This document shows, piece after piece, positions 1 through 7,977 of a DNA stretch of 8,930 bases. Position 1 is the stretch's first letter, and each line of letters starts with the position of its first letter. This stretch comes from Pseudomonadota bacterium. GTDB lineage: Bacteria; Pseudomonadota; Gammaproteobacteria; Burkholderiales; JABEVD01. A program made the translations under genes and the position numbers. Location of the stretch: the NCBI GenBank assembly GCA_021811205.1, contig JAJZPK010000097.1, positions 1 to 8,930 of the forward strand, given 5' to 3'. The notes under the pieces are model-generated. The model was not told the origin of the DNA. It did not search any database and saw only the letters and a program-made list of their open reading frames with translations.

Positions 1-128
1 GCGGCCGGATAATACAGGGAGTTTTTCAGAATGTCCGCCAGAGGGAATTCCGCTGATTCAAGCCTTGCTGGATCCAGTCTGGCTAGCCAGTCAGGCGTTT
101 TTCTACGCAAATCTTGTTTCAGTGCCAT
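1..128 (-). CDS. Partial hypothetical protein, N-terminal 42 residues, fourth gene of the cluster
   Basis: An open frame starts at ATG 128-126 and runs off the left edge without a stop. It begins MALKQDLRRKTPDWLARLDP and continues with LADILKNSLYYPA. A G-rich site (GGGGGTGGG, 130-138) sits just upstream. An in-frame GTG two codons earlier is an alternative start. The basic, Trp-containing N-terminus has no signal peptide or membrane segment. The SLYYPA stretch resembles N-terminal sequences I vaguely recall from uncharacterised proteins near defence genes, but I cannot name a family. The gene follows the helicase-nuclease gene by 101 bases on the same strand, with no obvious terminator between, so it is probably co-transcribed. 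That is inference, because a weak internal promoter is also possible. The function is unknown. The gene is truncated by the window and not necessarily in the genome. Confidence 0.72.
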   Translation of the reverse strand, partial: MALKQDLRRKTPDWLARLDPARLESAEFPLADILKNSLYYPA

Positions 129-229
129 ACCCACCCCCGTCATTACTAAACATTCATTTGAGTTATCCGAAATATTATCCTGACTTCCGGCTCATGCGCG
201 CAATCGATTTCTACAACACCCTGTAATAT
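129..229 (-). promoter_or_regulatory. Intergenic spacer with a weak possible promoter before the fourth gene
   Basis: This 101-base gap separates the helicase-nuclease stop from the next start. On the minus strand a TTGCGC (203-198) lies 18 bases upstream of GATAAT (179-174). The second hexamer matches a sigma-70 -10 box at five of six positions, while the first matches a -35 box at only three. No hairpin followed by a T-run is visible, so a terminator is unlikely. The pair may be chance. It would give the fourth gene some independent transcription. Confidence 0.25.
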
Positions 230-3200
230 CTAGTGAATTCTGATTGCACTACCGGCCACAGGCAGGAATAGCCATGACTCCAGCACCTTCTCGCCTGTCG
301 CGCTAGCAATCGCCTGCCTATATGCCGCAAGCTGCCCCGAATGTTCCTGGACAACATTCTCCCAGCGATCCTGACCGCCAGGGTTCGATTTATGGTCGAA
401 AAGAATCCAGCCCTTGTCTGCGCGAAGAAGCAGATCGATCCGACCGTCAATCACCTGGCCGTTGTCGCGCAAGGCCCGGACAGGATATTCGGCAAAAAGC
501 TGGCATTCCGGCCAGCGGGTAGAAATCCATGCAATGAAAGCCTGAATCTGCCTGTACAGTTCGGCTGGATCGAGCCAACCGTTAACGCCCATCCTCTTCA
601 GGATCGAATCCGTCTCCCCGATGTCAGGCGGATTTGACAAGTCAGTCACCGAGGCAGCGATGCAGGCATGTATCGAATTGCCGAGAACCCCCATGTCATT
701 CACCCTGGAGAGCGCAATGCGCTCCCCGATCTTCACCGTCTCGATGATTTTCCCTTTCGATGCGCTCGATGAAGAGGGATTGAAGACAAGCCGCTCGTAT
801 TGCCTGCGTACTGACGGATCCGCATACCAGTGCACATCCTTCGATGTTTCTTTGAAAGCCACTGCTTCTTCTGGCAATTCGAGCTCCCTGTAGCTCACCG
901 CAATACGTTCGCCGTTCGGAAGATCCAGAAAATCGGCATCTTTTTCGAGCTTGAGCCAAGGCGAGCCGAGTCCGTCGAGCCACCCTGTTTCCTTTTCCAG
1001 GGCGAGGACGAGGTAGTCCCGCGCCCTCGTCATGCTGACGTAGAGCAGTCTCTTTTCCTCCTCCTCCGCGTCCTTCATGAATTTCTTCGCAATCTCACCC
1101 GACTCGATATCCTGGATGAGACCTATGCCCGAAGACTGCTTGCCGAAAGGAAAGGGCCAGAAATGGATGAATCTGTTTTTCAGGGGGGCTTTGGGGTCGA
1201 TGGATTCTCCGTCCGTCAGTACGCTCACTGACCACAGCCGGCTGCGAGGGGGCTTTTTCAGATCCATAAGCACCACGATCGGCCATTCAAGCCCTTTTGC
1301 GGCGTGATGGGTCATGACCCGAACCGCATCAATGGCGGGCTCCGAGATCATGTCGAGATCCAGACCGCGCTGCGCATCCATCCAGAGCAAAAGGCCGGTC
1401 AGAGTGGCCGAGTCTCCTCGGCTCCTGCATCCATCTTCGTACTTTTCCGCCATGCCTGTCAGCCCTTGGAGATTGGCGAGTCTCGCCCTCGCGAGATCGG
1501 GGTCGCGCTGCCATTTCATGACGATACCAGGAAGCCCGCATTCGACGATCACTGTCTCCAGCGCTTCCCTTGGGGAAAGCACTGGAAGGCGCTGTCTCAG
1601 GCTGGCAATGATGGCAAGAACGGGATGGGGATTCTCCCCCGTTTCACGCCAGTCCATTCCCCGTCCGCCGGAGGACATGTAATGCAGCCTGTCCTGAAGC
1701 CATTCTTCCGGCTCGCAGCTGTCGGCAAGCGATATGATTTCCGCCGAAGCCAGGGTATCGGCACGGTCGCTCAGACGCCTTAGGCAGGCCATCGCCAGAA
1801 CGCATTCGGGAGCGAGCAAAAGCCCGGGCTGGGTTGTCGCTGCCGGTATGCCAGCTTTCTTCAGCGCCCTCGCGATTTTTGTCACCCCGTCATTCGACCT
1901 GCTCAATATCGCGATGTCTCCATAGGTTGCAGGACGTGGCAATCTGGTTCTTTTGTCGACAACGGAATAGGCGGAGGACACCAGGCTGCCAATTTCGGCA
2001 GCCAGTGACTGGTATCGCTGTTCGGCATTTTTTCCGGCCAGAATCCAGTTGGCAAATGCAGGTATCTCAGGCAATAGTTCTTCACGCTTTGTTTCGAGCA
2101 CCACATCGTCCCTTCCCATCGTGTCTGCAAAGGCGACAGAAAAGGCTTCATTGACCAGATTTACGAGGAATGGTCTCGAACGCCATGAATACAGAAGCCG
2201 CCTTTTCCGCTGGCTGTGGCTTCCGAAATAGGCCCTGATGATGGGGATGCCATCCGAATCACCCACGGCTACATCATCTTCGACTTCATCCAGGCTGTCT
2301 GATACTGCCTGCATGAGCCGGGTATCGCTGCCACGAAATCCGTAGATCGCCTGCTTCATGTCCCCGACCCAATACGTCTTCCTGGCATAAGTGGAAAGCT
2401 TCATGAAGAGCGCAAGCTGGATTGGGCTCGTGTCCTGGAATTCATCCACCATCAAGAGGTCGATTTCCTCTTCCAGAGCGCCTGCAACTGTCGGATCGTC
2501 CAGCGCTTCGAGCAGAAGCGTCTCCTGGTCCACGAAATCCACTACACCCATTTCCCGCTTGCGCTCGGCATAACGTTCGAGCGCCAATTCAGCCAAGCCA
2601 AAAAGATCGGAGACAAAAGACTCGATATCCTCTCTGAACCTGGAATGCATGGCATATCGCGCAGCCATGTTCCTGACATTCTGGATTTCCGGTTCCTTGT
2701 TGGGGTTGGCGGCCGGCTTTTCCTTGGACAGCTTGACCCACTGGCTCCAGGCCGCGAAGCCGTTTACGATCGCGGATTTCATTTCATACAGCAGTTCCTC
2801 GTATTTCTTGGTGGTATCGGTAAACTTCTCCGCCTGTGCAGCTTTCAGCACGGGAAGAGCCAGATCGATCGCCGAGAGAAGATCACTGTCGGGATTTTCG
2901 CTGGAAACTCCGGGAAAGTGTGAAAACAGCGATTCGGCATTCCTTGCTGCAAATTTGCTCAAATTAGCAGGCTCGACGGCATTGGCGCGTGCAGCATTCA
3001 CAACGTCGCGCAGTACACTCTGCCAATCTTCCACATCCAATCGCCGTGCCGATTTTTCAATTCTTGAGATGATCTCGTCACCGCAAGCTTCATCGATTGC
3101 CTCGCGAAGCAATGATCCCGCCGGTTCTTCCTCAAGAACCTGCTGCGCCGGAGAAAGACCCATTTCGAAGGCGAAGCGTTCGAGAAGCCCACCGCATACG

Positions 3201-3442
3201 CTGTTGACCGTGCCAATTCTTGCCTCGCCTATGCTTGAAGCCAGATCGAAGCGATTTTCCTCAAGCAGTTTCTCCCTCACCCGCTCTCGCAGCTCAGAGG
3301 CTGCCATCTTGGTGAAGGTTGTTGCGATCACGCCGGATGGGCGTGCTTCTTTCAATAATAGTGTGTCATAAAGTATGCCTGTAAGCTTGGTAGTCTTTCC
3401 GCTTCCGGCACCGGCGGCGATGAACTGTATATCACCCCTCAT
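230..3442 (-). CDS. AddA/RecB-like UvrD-family helicase with C-terminal PD-(D/E)XK nuclease
   Basis: Predicted SF1A DNA helicase-nuclease of 1070 residues, cytoplasmic, acting on double-strand ends with the AddB-like partner encoded just upstream. Motifs in order: Walker A AAGAGSGKT (9-17, K16), Ia TTFTKMAASEL (41-51), II VDEFQDTSPIQ (332-342, D333/E334), III GDMKQAIYGFRGSD (360-373), IV YSWRSRP (418-424), V HHAAKGLEW (712-720) and VI VSMTRAR (802-808). The nuclease domain has H925 in GNSIHA, D1003 in DGRIDLLL, D1016 and K1018 in FDHKS, and QLAAY (1037-1041). The 13-residue spacing D1003 to D1016 and the DxK match RecB-type nucleases, so both activities look intact. It is somewhat shorter than typical AddA (about 1150-1230). 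The frame extends five codons to an ATG at 3457. I prefer ATG 3442 because GGGGGAG lies six bases before it and it forms TGATG with the upstream stop. The family is certain; orthology to the housekeeping AddA is doubtful. Confidence 0.95.
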   Translation of the reverse strand: MRGDIQFIAAGAGSGKTTKLTGILYDTLLLKEARPSGVIATTFTKMAASELRERVREKLLEENRFDLASSIGEARIGTVNSVCGGLLERFAFEMGLSPAQQVLEEEPAGSLLREAIDEACGDEIISRIEKSARRLDVEDWQSVLRDVVNAARANAVEPANLSKFAARNAESLFSHFPGVSSENPDSDLLSAIDLALPVLKAAQAEKFTDTTKKYEELLYEMKSAIVNGFAAWSQWVKLSKEKPAANPNKEPEIQNVRNMAARYAMHSRFREDIESFVSDLFGLAELALERYAERKREMGVVDFVDQETLLLEALDDPTVAGALEEEIDLLMVDEFQDTSPIQLALFMKLSTYARKTYWVGDMKQAIYGFRGSDTRLMQAVSDSLDEVEDDVAVGDSDGIPIIRAYFGSHSQRKRRLLYSWRSRPFLVNLVNEAFSVAFADTMGRDDVVLETKREELLPEIPAFANWILAGKNAEQRYQSLAAEIGSLVSSAYSVVDKRTRLPRPATYGDIAILSRSNDGVTKIARALKKAGIPAATTQPGLLLAPECVLAMACLRRLSDRADTLASAEIISLADSCEPEEWLQDRLHYMSSGGRGMDWRETGENPHPVLAIIASLRQRLPVLSPREALETVIVECGLPGIVMKWQRDPDLARARLANLQGLTGMAEKYEDGCRSRGDSATLTGLLLWMDAQRGLDLDMISEPAIDAVRVMTHHAAKGLEWPIVVLMDLKKPPRSRLWSVSVLTDGESIDPKAPLKNRFIHFWPFPFGKQSSGIGLIQDIESGEIAKKFMKDAEEEEKRLLYVSMTRARDYLVLALEKETGWLDGLGSPWLKLEKDADFLDLPNGERIAVSYRELELPEEAVAFKETSKDVHWYADPSVRRQYERLVFNPSSSSASKGKIIETVKIGERIALSRVNDMGVLGNSIHACIAASVTDLSNPPDIGETDSILKRMGVNGWLDPAELYRQIQAFIAWISTRWPECQLFAEYPVRALRDNGQVIDGRIDLLLRADKGWILFDHKSNPGGQDRWENVVQEHSGQLAAYRQAIASATGEKVLESWLFLPVAGSAIRIH

Positions 3443-3455
3443 CAGCTTCTCCCCC
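3440..3455 (-). promoter_or_regulatory. Ribosome binding site and TGATG stop-start junction
   Basis: On the minus strand GGGGGAG (3455-3449) stands six bases before ATG 3442-3440. The TGA of the AddB-like gene (3444-3442) shares its last A with that ATG. This arrangement decides the helicase start and implies translational coupling, so the two subunits are likely made in similar amounts. The ATG at 3457 has no comparable site upstream. Confidence 0.75.
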
Positions 3456-6144
3456 ATCCGGTAAGGAATAAATACTCGTTGTAGCGATCATCCAGCTTTT
3501 CGAATGGAAGCCCATCCTCGGGATGACCACCAATCTCTTTCTCGTCGAGTCCGGAAGTTACCTCGATGTCGCCATTTGCGAGCTTATCCAATCGCATCCT
3601 CCAGGATTTCAAGAAGTGCTGCCAAAGATGAGGAAGTCCTTCTTCGCTTGGCTCGACAACGGCATTCTTGAACACATCGTTGTCAGCCATGTGCAGCTTC
3701 TGCTTGCTGAGGATGAAATATCCCGCCTTAGACCATACTCCCTTCGCCTGTCGCGTCAGTTCAGCGTAAATGGCGAGCTGTAGCGCGGTGTTGGAGCGTA
3801 GCTTTTTCACATGATTGGATGCGCCCCATTTCATGTCAATGATGGCAGTCGTCGCTTTAGTCTCTACAACGATGTCGGCACTCCCTTGGAGACGTCCGCC
3901 TTCGAAGCTGCCTTCGAGCCATTTTTCGGTTTCCACCTTAACTGTATTTGCTTCCCGCAGATGACGCACTAGTTCGGTCACCGCTCGGAAAATGGTATTG
4001 CGTACACGTTCCTTTTCGGCCCGCCGACCCGGCATGTTGAGCACCGCGCCTTCTTGTTCGACCAATTTTTCGAAATTGGCTTCGAACCATCCCTCAATTT
4101 CCCTGTTCTTGTATTGCAAGGCACCGGGCATGTTGAGCAGCCATTCCGCAGCCCGGTGTGCGAGCAATCCATAAAGCCGTGGACCGTCCGCTACCGAAAG
4201 CAGGCTGGATGATCCGAGCCTCGCCGGGTACTGCATGACCCAACGGGCGGGATCATTCAGGAACAGATTGAGACTGGAATGGGAATATTTTTCTGGAGGG
4301 TTCGCAAGTGCCAGTCCTGGCTCGATATGCCACCAGCGCCGGGGTTCCGGAAGCAGCTTGCAGTCAACCGCTTGCATGCCTTCCTTTCCATTTTCCAGAA
4401 GCCTTTCGATGGATTCGAGCGGGATGTCCTTCATCAGCGACTTGATCATCAGCCATAGTGGATGGTGTTCATCTCCCTCGGAAGGGAGTACCAGGACGAG
4501 ACGGTTTTTTGCCGCGAGAACTGGCCTCAGCCAGCTCTGAGACTGCCATTTCAGCAAATCATCCATCTGAGGGAGATCTACGCCTGATTTCCTCAGGTGC
4601 GTCATTTCTTCCTGGAACCAGGGATAGGACGATGGGATACGGGGCGGACGGCGTTGCCACCAAATTACCTGATCGCAAGGATCGACAATCTCCCGCGGAT
4701 CGGTTGCAGACAATGAGCATCCAGCCTCTGGATACAGGTATGGATTGGCGTGACCCTGGGCAGTTGCTTGTGAGATCTGCTTTTCCAGTTGCACTTGCGC
4801 TATACGCTTATCGCCAAGGCTCCCTAGGTTGGACGCAAGCGCCATGCACTGCGCCATACCTGCATTCAGGGCGCTGATTTCCGCGATGTTGCCATATTCG
4901 CTGCGATCGATCTTCCACCTGAAAAATGCCGCAAGCTCTTGCGCCATCGAAACAACGTCTAAAACAGGCGCACCCTCACGTGGTTCATGACGGATTCGTT
5001 CTATCCAGAATGCGATCTGATCAAGGGTGTGTTGATATTGATCGTTCGCGTTTTCCCCATGGAATTTCTCCTTGAGTGCATCCAAAGCAGCCTTCCATTT
5101 CTCCCCGCCTATGCCAGGCGTACCTGACAGGAGTTCGGCCAGATCGAACCTCGCCAGGCCGGAGATAGGGCAATAGGGATGCGTCAAGAACTCGATCAGG
5201 GCATTGAAATTCAGTGGTCCCCAGAGTAGTTTGACGCCGAGGGGTAGTAATTGAAGCGCAGGGCGATATGCGCTGTTTTCCGAAAATCCGAGTCTTGGTA
5301 TGTCGGCAGCCTTGAAGCTGCCGTCAAGCAATTCACCACCGCTTTCGCACAAGATCAGTGAATCAGGATTGCCCCGAACTTGCTCTGCTATCCATCTCGT
5401 TGCAGTAAATGGGGTCTCAGCCCGGACGATTGTAACGCTGCCATCGTTTACCCATTCAGTTTTCTCATGCTGCTGGCCGTTCTGTGATGCCATTAGAGAT
5501 GATTGCAACCGGTAAAGAAATGAATCCTTGCTGGCCGAGGCATTGAGTTCGACCTCTAGACAGCCGAGTTTTGCCAACACCTTTTGCCATGCCATGGAAT
5601 ACGAGGACAAGGGTTCATTCAGGAAGATGCTTTCGATTGCCGGGCGCCTGAAATCCATTTTTCCAAGAATGTCGGCAAGTCGTTCCCCCATGGAAGGAGC
5701 GAGTTCGAAGGACTCCACCTTTTTCCTGGCTTCAACTTCGACATCAGCCATGTCACGCAGACGTCCTTGCACTTCTTCAGCAAAACAGCCATCCCATCCA
5801 GATTCATACCAGGTGTCTCGCCAGCCAAGAAGTCGCTCCGCAGTTCCCACTTCATCTGTCCCGAAAGACACGCTGTAGAACCGTCGTCCGTTATCCGCGT
5901 TTTTCAGGCACTGCCTGTACTGCACGATGCGTTCAGCCTGGGACGTCGGCTTGAATGTCAAACCAAGTTGGCCTTCAAGCAAGGCTAAAAAGCCGACAGG
6001 ACCCAATGTCGCATCGCCTTGGGCATTGCGGAAATGCCGACTCTTCTGGCCATCAAGCCTTAATCCGAAATGGATTTTCATGTTGTTTTCTTCTTCGTTA
6101 TTGTTAATGCAGGGGCAGGCAGCTTCGTTACAAATGTGCCGCAT
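3442..6144 (-). CDS. AddB-like protein with C-terminal PD-(D/E)XK nuclease domain
   Basis: Predicted second subunit of an AddAB-type helicase-nuclease, 900 residues from ATG 6144. The C-terminal quarter carries a RecB-family nuclease: H663 in GLLAHRAAEW, D757 in GSADIVVE, D770 and K772 in IIDMKWG, and QLAIY (789-793). The D757 to D770 spacing of 13 equals that of its partner's nuclease. Upstream is a large region of AddB-like character, with VTIVRAETPFTATRWIAEQV and SGTPGIGGEKW, which I read as a non-catalytic helicase-like core. No Walker A is visible, and no cysteine follows the one in VDCKL, so the four-cysteine iron-sulphur cluster of Bacillus-type AddB is absent. ATG 6144 has a good ribosome site and overlaps the protease gene by 17 bases. 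ATG 6081, beginning MKIHFGLRLDG, drops a Cys/Asn-rich 21-residue leader and could be the true start. The family call is strong; the start is uncertain. Confidence 0.88.
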   Translation of the reverse strand: MRHICNEAACPCINNNEEENNMKIHFGLRLDGQKSRHFRNAQGDATLGPVGFLALLEGQLGLTFKPTSQAERIVQYRQCLKNADNGRRFYSVSFGTDEVGTAERLLGWRDTWYESGWDGCFAEEVQGRLRDMADVEVEARKKVESFELAPSMGERLADILGKMDFRRPAIESIFLNEPLSSYSMAWQKVLAKLGCLEVELNASASKDSFLYRLQSSLMASQNGQQHEKTEWVNDGSVTIVRAETPFTATRWIAEQVRGNPDSLILCESGGELLDGSFKAADIPRLGFSENSAYRPALQLLPLGVKLLWGPLNFNALIEFLTHPYCPISGLARFDLAELLSGTPGIGGEKWKAALDALKEKFHGENANDQYQHTLDQIAFWIERIRHEPREGAPVLDVVSMAQELAAFFRWKIDRSEYGNIAEISALNAGMAQCMALASNLGSLGDKRIAQVQLEKQISQATAQGHANPYLYPEAGCSLSATDPREIVDPCDQVIWWQRRPPRIPSSYPWFQEEMTHLRKSGVDLPQMDDLLKWQSQSWLRPVLAAKNRLVLVLPSEGDEHHPLWLMIKSLMKDIPLESIERLLENGKEGMQAVDCKLLPEPRRWWHIEPGLALANPPEKYSHSSLNLFLNDPARWVMQYPARLGSSSLLSVADGPRLYGLLAHRAAEWLLNMPGALQYKNREIEGWFEANFEKLVEQEGAVLNMPGRRAEKERVRNTIFRAVTELVRHLREANTVKVETEKWLEGSFEGGRLQGSADIVVETKATTAIIDMKWGASNHVKKLRSNTALQLAIYAELTRQAKGVWSKAGYFILSKQKLHMADNDVFKNAVVEPSEEGLPHLWQHFLKSWRMRLDKLANGDIEVTSGLDEKEIGGHPEDGLPFEKLDDRYNEYLFLTGWGRS

Positions 6145-7936
6145 AGATCCCCTCTATCTCCCCTTGATCCAGTACCCCACGCTCGACCAGATTTGCAGCA
6201 ATTTCATCCAGCAACGGCCGATGATTTTTCAGGATTTCGATCACCTTCCGGTATTCCATGTCGAGAAATCTGCGCATCAATTCCTCGACGTACTGCATTT
6301 CGCTTTCGCTAGGGTCCCCCACCACCACGGCGAGGTTGTCCGAGGAAGACAAGTTTATCTCAGGTGAGAACCCCCATCGGGCAAATGCCTTTCGTGCAAT
6401 CCGCACGCAGTTCTCGAGATCGCCCCGTGCACCGGATGTAATGCCTTCACGTCCGTAAGCCACTTCCTCTGCAGCTCTTCCGGCCAAGGCAATCCGAACA
6501 TTACGGACAAAATCGGCGTGTGTGAACAAACCTCCCTTTTCGAAGTGATAGGACATCGATTCCACGACAGTCCCACCACTACGGCGCCTGGATATGACCG
6601 TTGAGTATTCAGGAACGTTTCTGCCATCAGAATCGAGCATCGCTACGGCGGCATGCCCCGCTTCATGAACTGCGGCATACTGCAATGATAACGGATTTTC
6701 CTGTGGCGCTTCGTCCGAACTGCCGGGACCATTGATGACGATCCTTACGAGATCCGTAAAACGCAACTTTCTCCCCGAACGGGCGTTGACCCGCTCGACT
6801 TCCCGTAGCAGGATGCCCCTCATTCTGCGGTTGTCGAAATTCCCTTCAAGCAACTCCCCAACCTTGCCGGGATGAGCCGAAACCGACTCGTCGCAGCTCT
6901 CCTTCCCGAAAAGATTGATGAATTCGTGGCCGAGCTGTGCGGTGGTCAGTGCCGGCAAGCTGAAATAACGGTCGAAAGCATCGCATTGTCGAAGGGAATC
7001 GCAAACATGATCCATATCCTTCACTGCCGTGACATAGATCACTGGATGAGCCGAATCGAATTCGTTCATTCTGGAAATTAGACCTGTCCTGAATTTGCGC
7101 AGTGCTTCCAGACTTTCTTTATCCGTATTGTCCGGATCAATCATCCAGTCGCCGGGTTTCAGGTAAACCAGTATCGGCGCATGAACAGCAAAGGGATCGA
7201 AGCTATTAAGCGGTATATCCGTCACATCCTCGTCTTCGATCACCGTGAAATTCATGCCAGCGACCGATGCAACCCGGCGAATCATCTCTTCTGCTCGGTC
7301 TAGATCAGTATGTTCGACTATTACCCCGTGGCCGATCAACACCCAGGAATTGTTTTGGCCTTCGGTGATTGCGCGATTCATCTCTATTGCCCATTCCTTC
7401 AACGACGGAGAATCGGGTTCACACCTTTCAGAGTCGGATTCAATTTCGGATGGAAGCTCGTAATGACGGCCAAACGCATCATGGACAGCTCTGCATGGCT
7501 CTGCGCCGGCATGAGTAATGGCGATGATGGCAGGATAGAAGCGTCTCATCGTCGATACCGGCTCTTCGAGGATGTTGTCGGACAGGGCAGAAGACAGCAT
7601 TCCATCTTCCAGATTGATTCCCACCCTGAACCTGAACCAGCTTTTTCCGCGATGCACAACCTCAAAATTGCCCAGATCAAGTTCTGGGTTGATCAGTGAA
7701 ATTGCTTGATGAACATAGGAGAGCCTGGATTCAGGAACCGGCGTCGATCCGTAGATGTAAATGGAAAGAAATGGCGGATTTTCTCTGAGATCAAGATATG
7801 CTTCATATTCGATATCGCCACATAAAGTAGCGATTTTCATTGAGGCATTTGCGCCATCTTCCGACCATTGCAATTCAGGTGGATTTTCCCACCTTGCTTC
7901 GGCCCATTTCCTGACCAGCTCCCCAACTTTTCCCAT
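6128..7936 (-). CDS. Soluble FtsH-like protein: YbjN-like domain, degenerate AAA+ module, M41 zinc metallopeptidase
   Basis: First gene of the operon, 602 residues from ATG 7936. Residues about 1-155 resemble the YbjN / type III secretion chaperone-like fold (around AISLINPELDLGNFEV and GKSWFRFRVGI). Residues about 195-410 align by eye with the FtsH AAA+ domain, but its key motifs are gone. The Walker A position reads WVLIGHGVIVEHT with no GKT (198-210). Walker B reads PILVYLKPGDW without DE (254-264). The arginine-finger region keeps only AFDRYFSLP (320-328). The C-terminus is an M41 peptidase: HEAGH (424-428) and the third ligand D506 in SGARGDLE, 82 residues after H424, close to the 77-78 of FtsH. 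Zinc proteolysis therefore looks possible, while ATP-driven unfolding does not. No membrane segment is seen, unlike FtsH. The target is unknown. The frame opens at TTG 7954, but ATG 7936 has the better ribosome site. Confidence 0.9.
   Translation of the reverse strand: MGKVGELVRKWAEARWENPPELQWSEDGANASMKIATLCGDIEYEAYLDLRENPPFLSIYIYGSTPVPESRLSYVHQAISLINPELDLGNFEVVHRGKSWFRFRVGINLEDGMLSSALSDNILEEPVSTMRRFYPAIIAITHAGAEPCRAVHDAFGRHYELPSEIESDSERCEPDSPSLKEWAIEMNRAITEGQNNSWVLIGHGVIVEHTDLDRAEEMIRRVASVAGMNFTVIEDEDVTDIPLNSFDPFAVHAPILVYLKPGDWMIDPDNTDKESLEALRKFRTGLISRMNEFDSAHPVIYVTAVKDMDHVCDSLRQCDAFDRYFSLPALTTAQLGHEFINLFGKESCDESVSAHPGKVGELLEGNFDNRRMRGILLREVERVNARSGRKLRFTDLVRIVINGPGSSDEAPQENPLSLQYAAVHEAGHAAVAMLDSDGRNVPEYSTVISRRRSGGTVVESMSYHFEKGGLFTHADFVRNVRIALAGRAAEEVAYGREGITSGARGDLENCVRIARKAFARWGFSPEINLSSSDNLAVVVGDPSESEMQYVEELMRRFLDMEYRKVIEILKNHRPLLDEIAANLVERGVLDQGEIEGIYAAHL
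6142..6154 (-). promoter_or_regulatory. Ribosome binding site for the AddB-like gene inside the protease gene
   Basis: GAGGGG (6154-6149 on the minus strand) precedes ATG 6144-6142 by four bases, or six counted from GAGG. It lies within the last codons of the peptidase gene, whose TAA is at 6130-6128. The alternative start at 6081 is preceded only by a purine run (GAAGAAGAAAA) that pairs poorly with the anti-Shine-Dalgarno. This favours 6144 on ribosome-binding grounds, although 6081 looks more natural at the protein level. Confidence 0.5.
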
Positions 7937-7946
7937 TCTTTTCCTT
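7934..7946 (-). promoter_or_regulatory. Ribosome binding site that sets the peptidase start
   Basis: AAGGA (7946-7942 on the minus strand) lies five bases before ATG 7936-7934. The longer frame would start at TTG 7954, which has no comparable upstream site. The 602-residue form starting MGKVGELVRKW is therefore preferred. Confidence 0.7.
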
Positions 7947-7977
7947 GCCGGCAATTGAGATGGGAGAACATTAACTT

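Noticed and set aside
1304..1783. Plus-strand open frames of 159 and 122 codons
   Set aside because: They mirror the helicase coding strand, overlap each other in different frames and resemble no family.
2649..3371. A 240-codon plus-strand open frame opposite the helicase gene
   Set aside because: It is antisense to the conserved N-terminal part of a clear helicase, is serine/alanine-rich without motifs, and has no supporting context.
5927..6367. A 146-codon plus-strand frame spanning the peptidase/AddB-like junction
   Set aside because: It is antisense to two conserved genes and shows no recognisable protein features.
6128..7936. Calling this gene housekeeping ftsH
   Set aside because: The transmembrane N-terminus and Walker motifs are missing and the N-terminal domain is different. 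Only the M41 domain and the AAA+ outline are shared.
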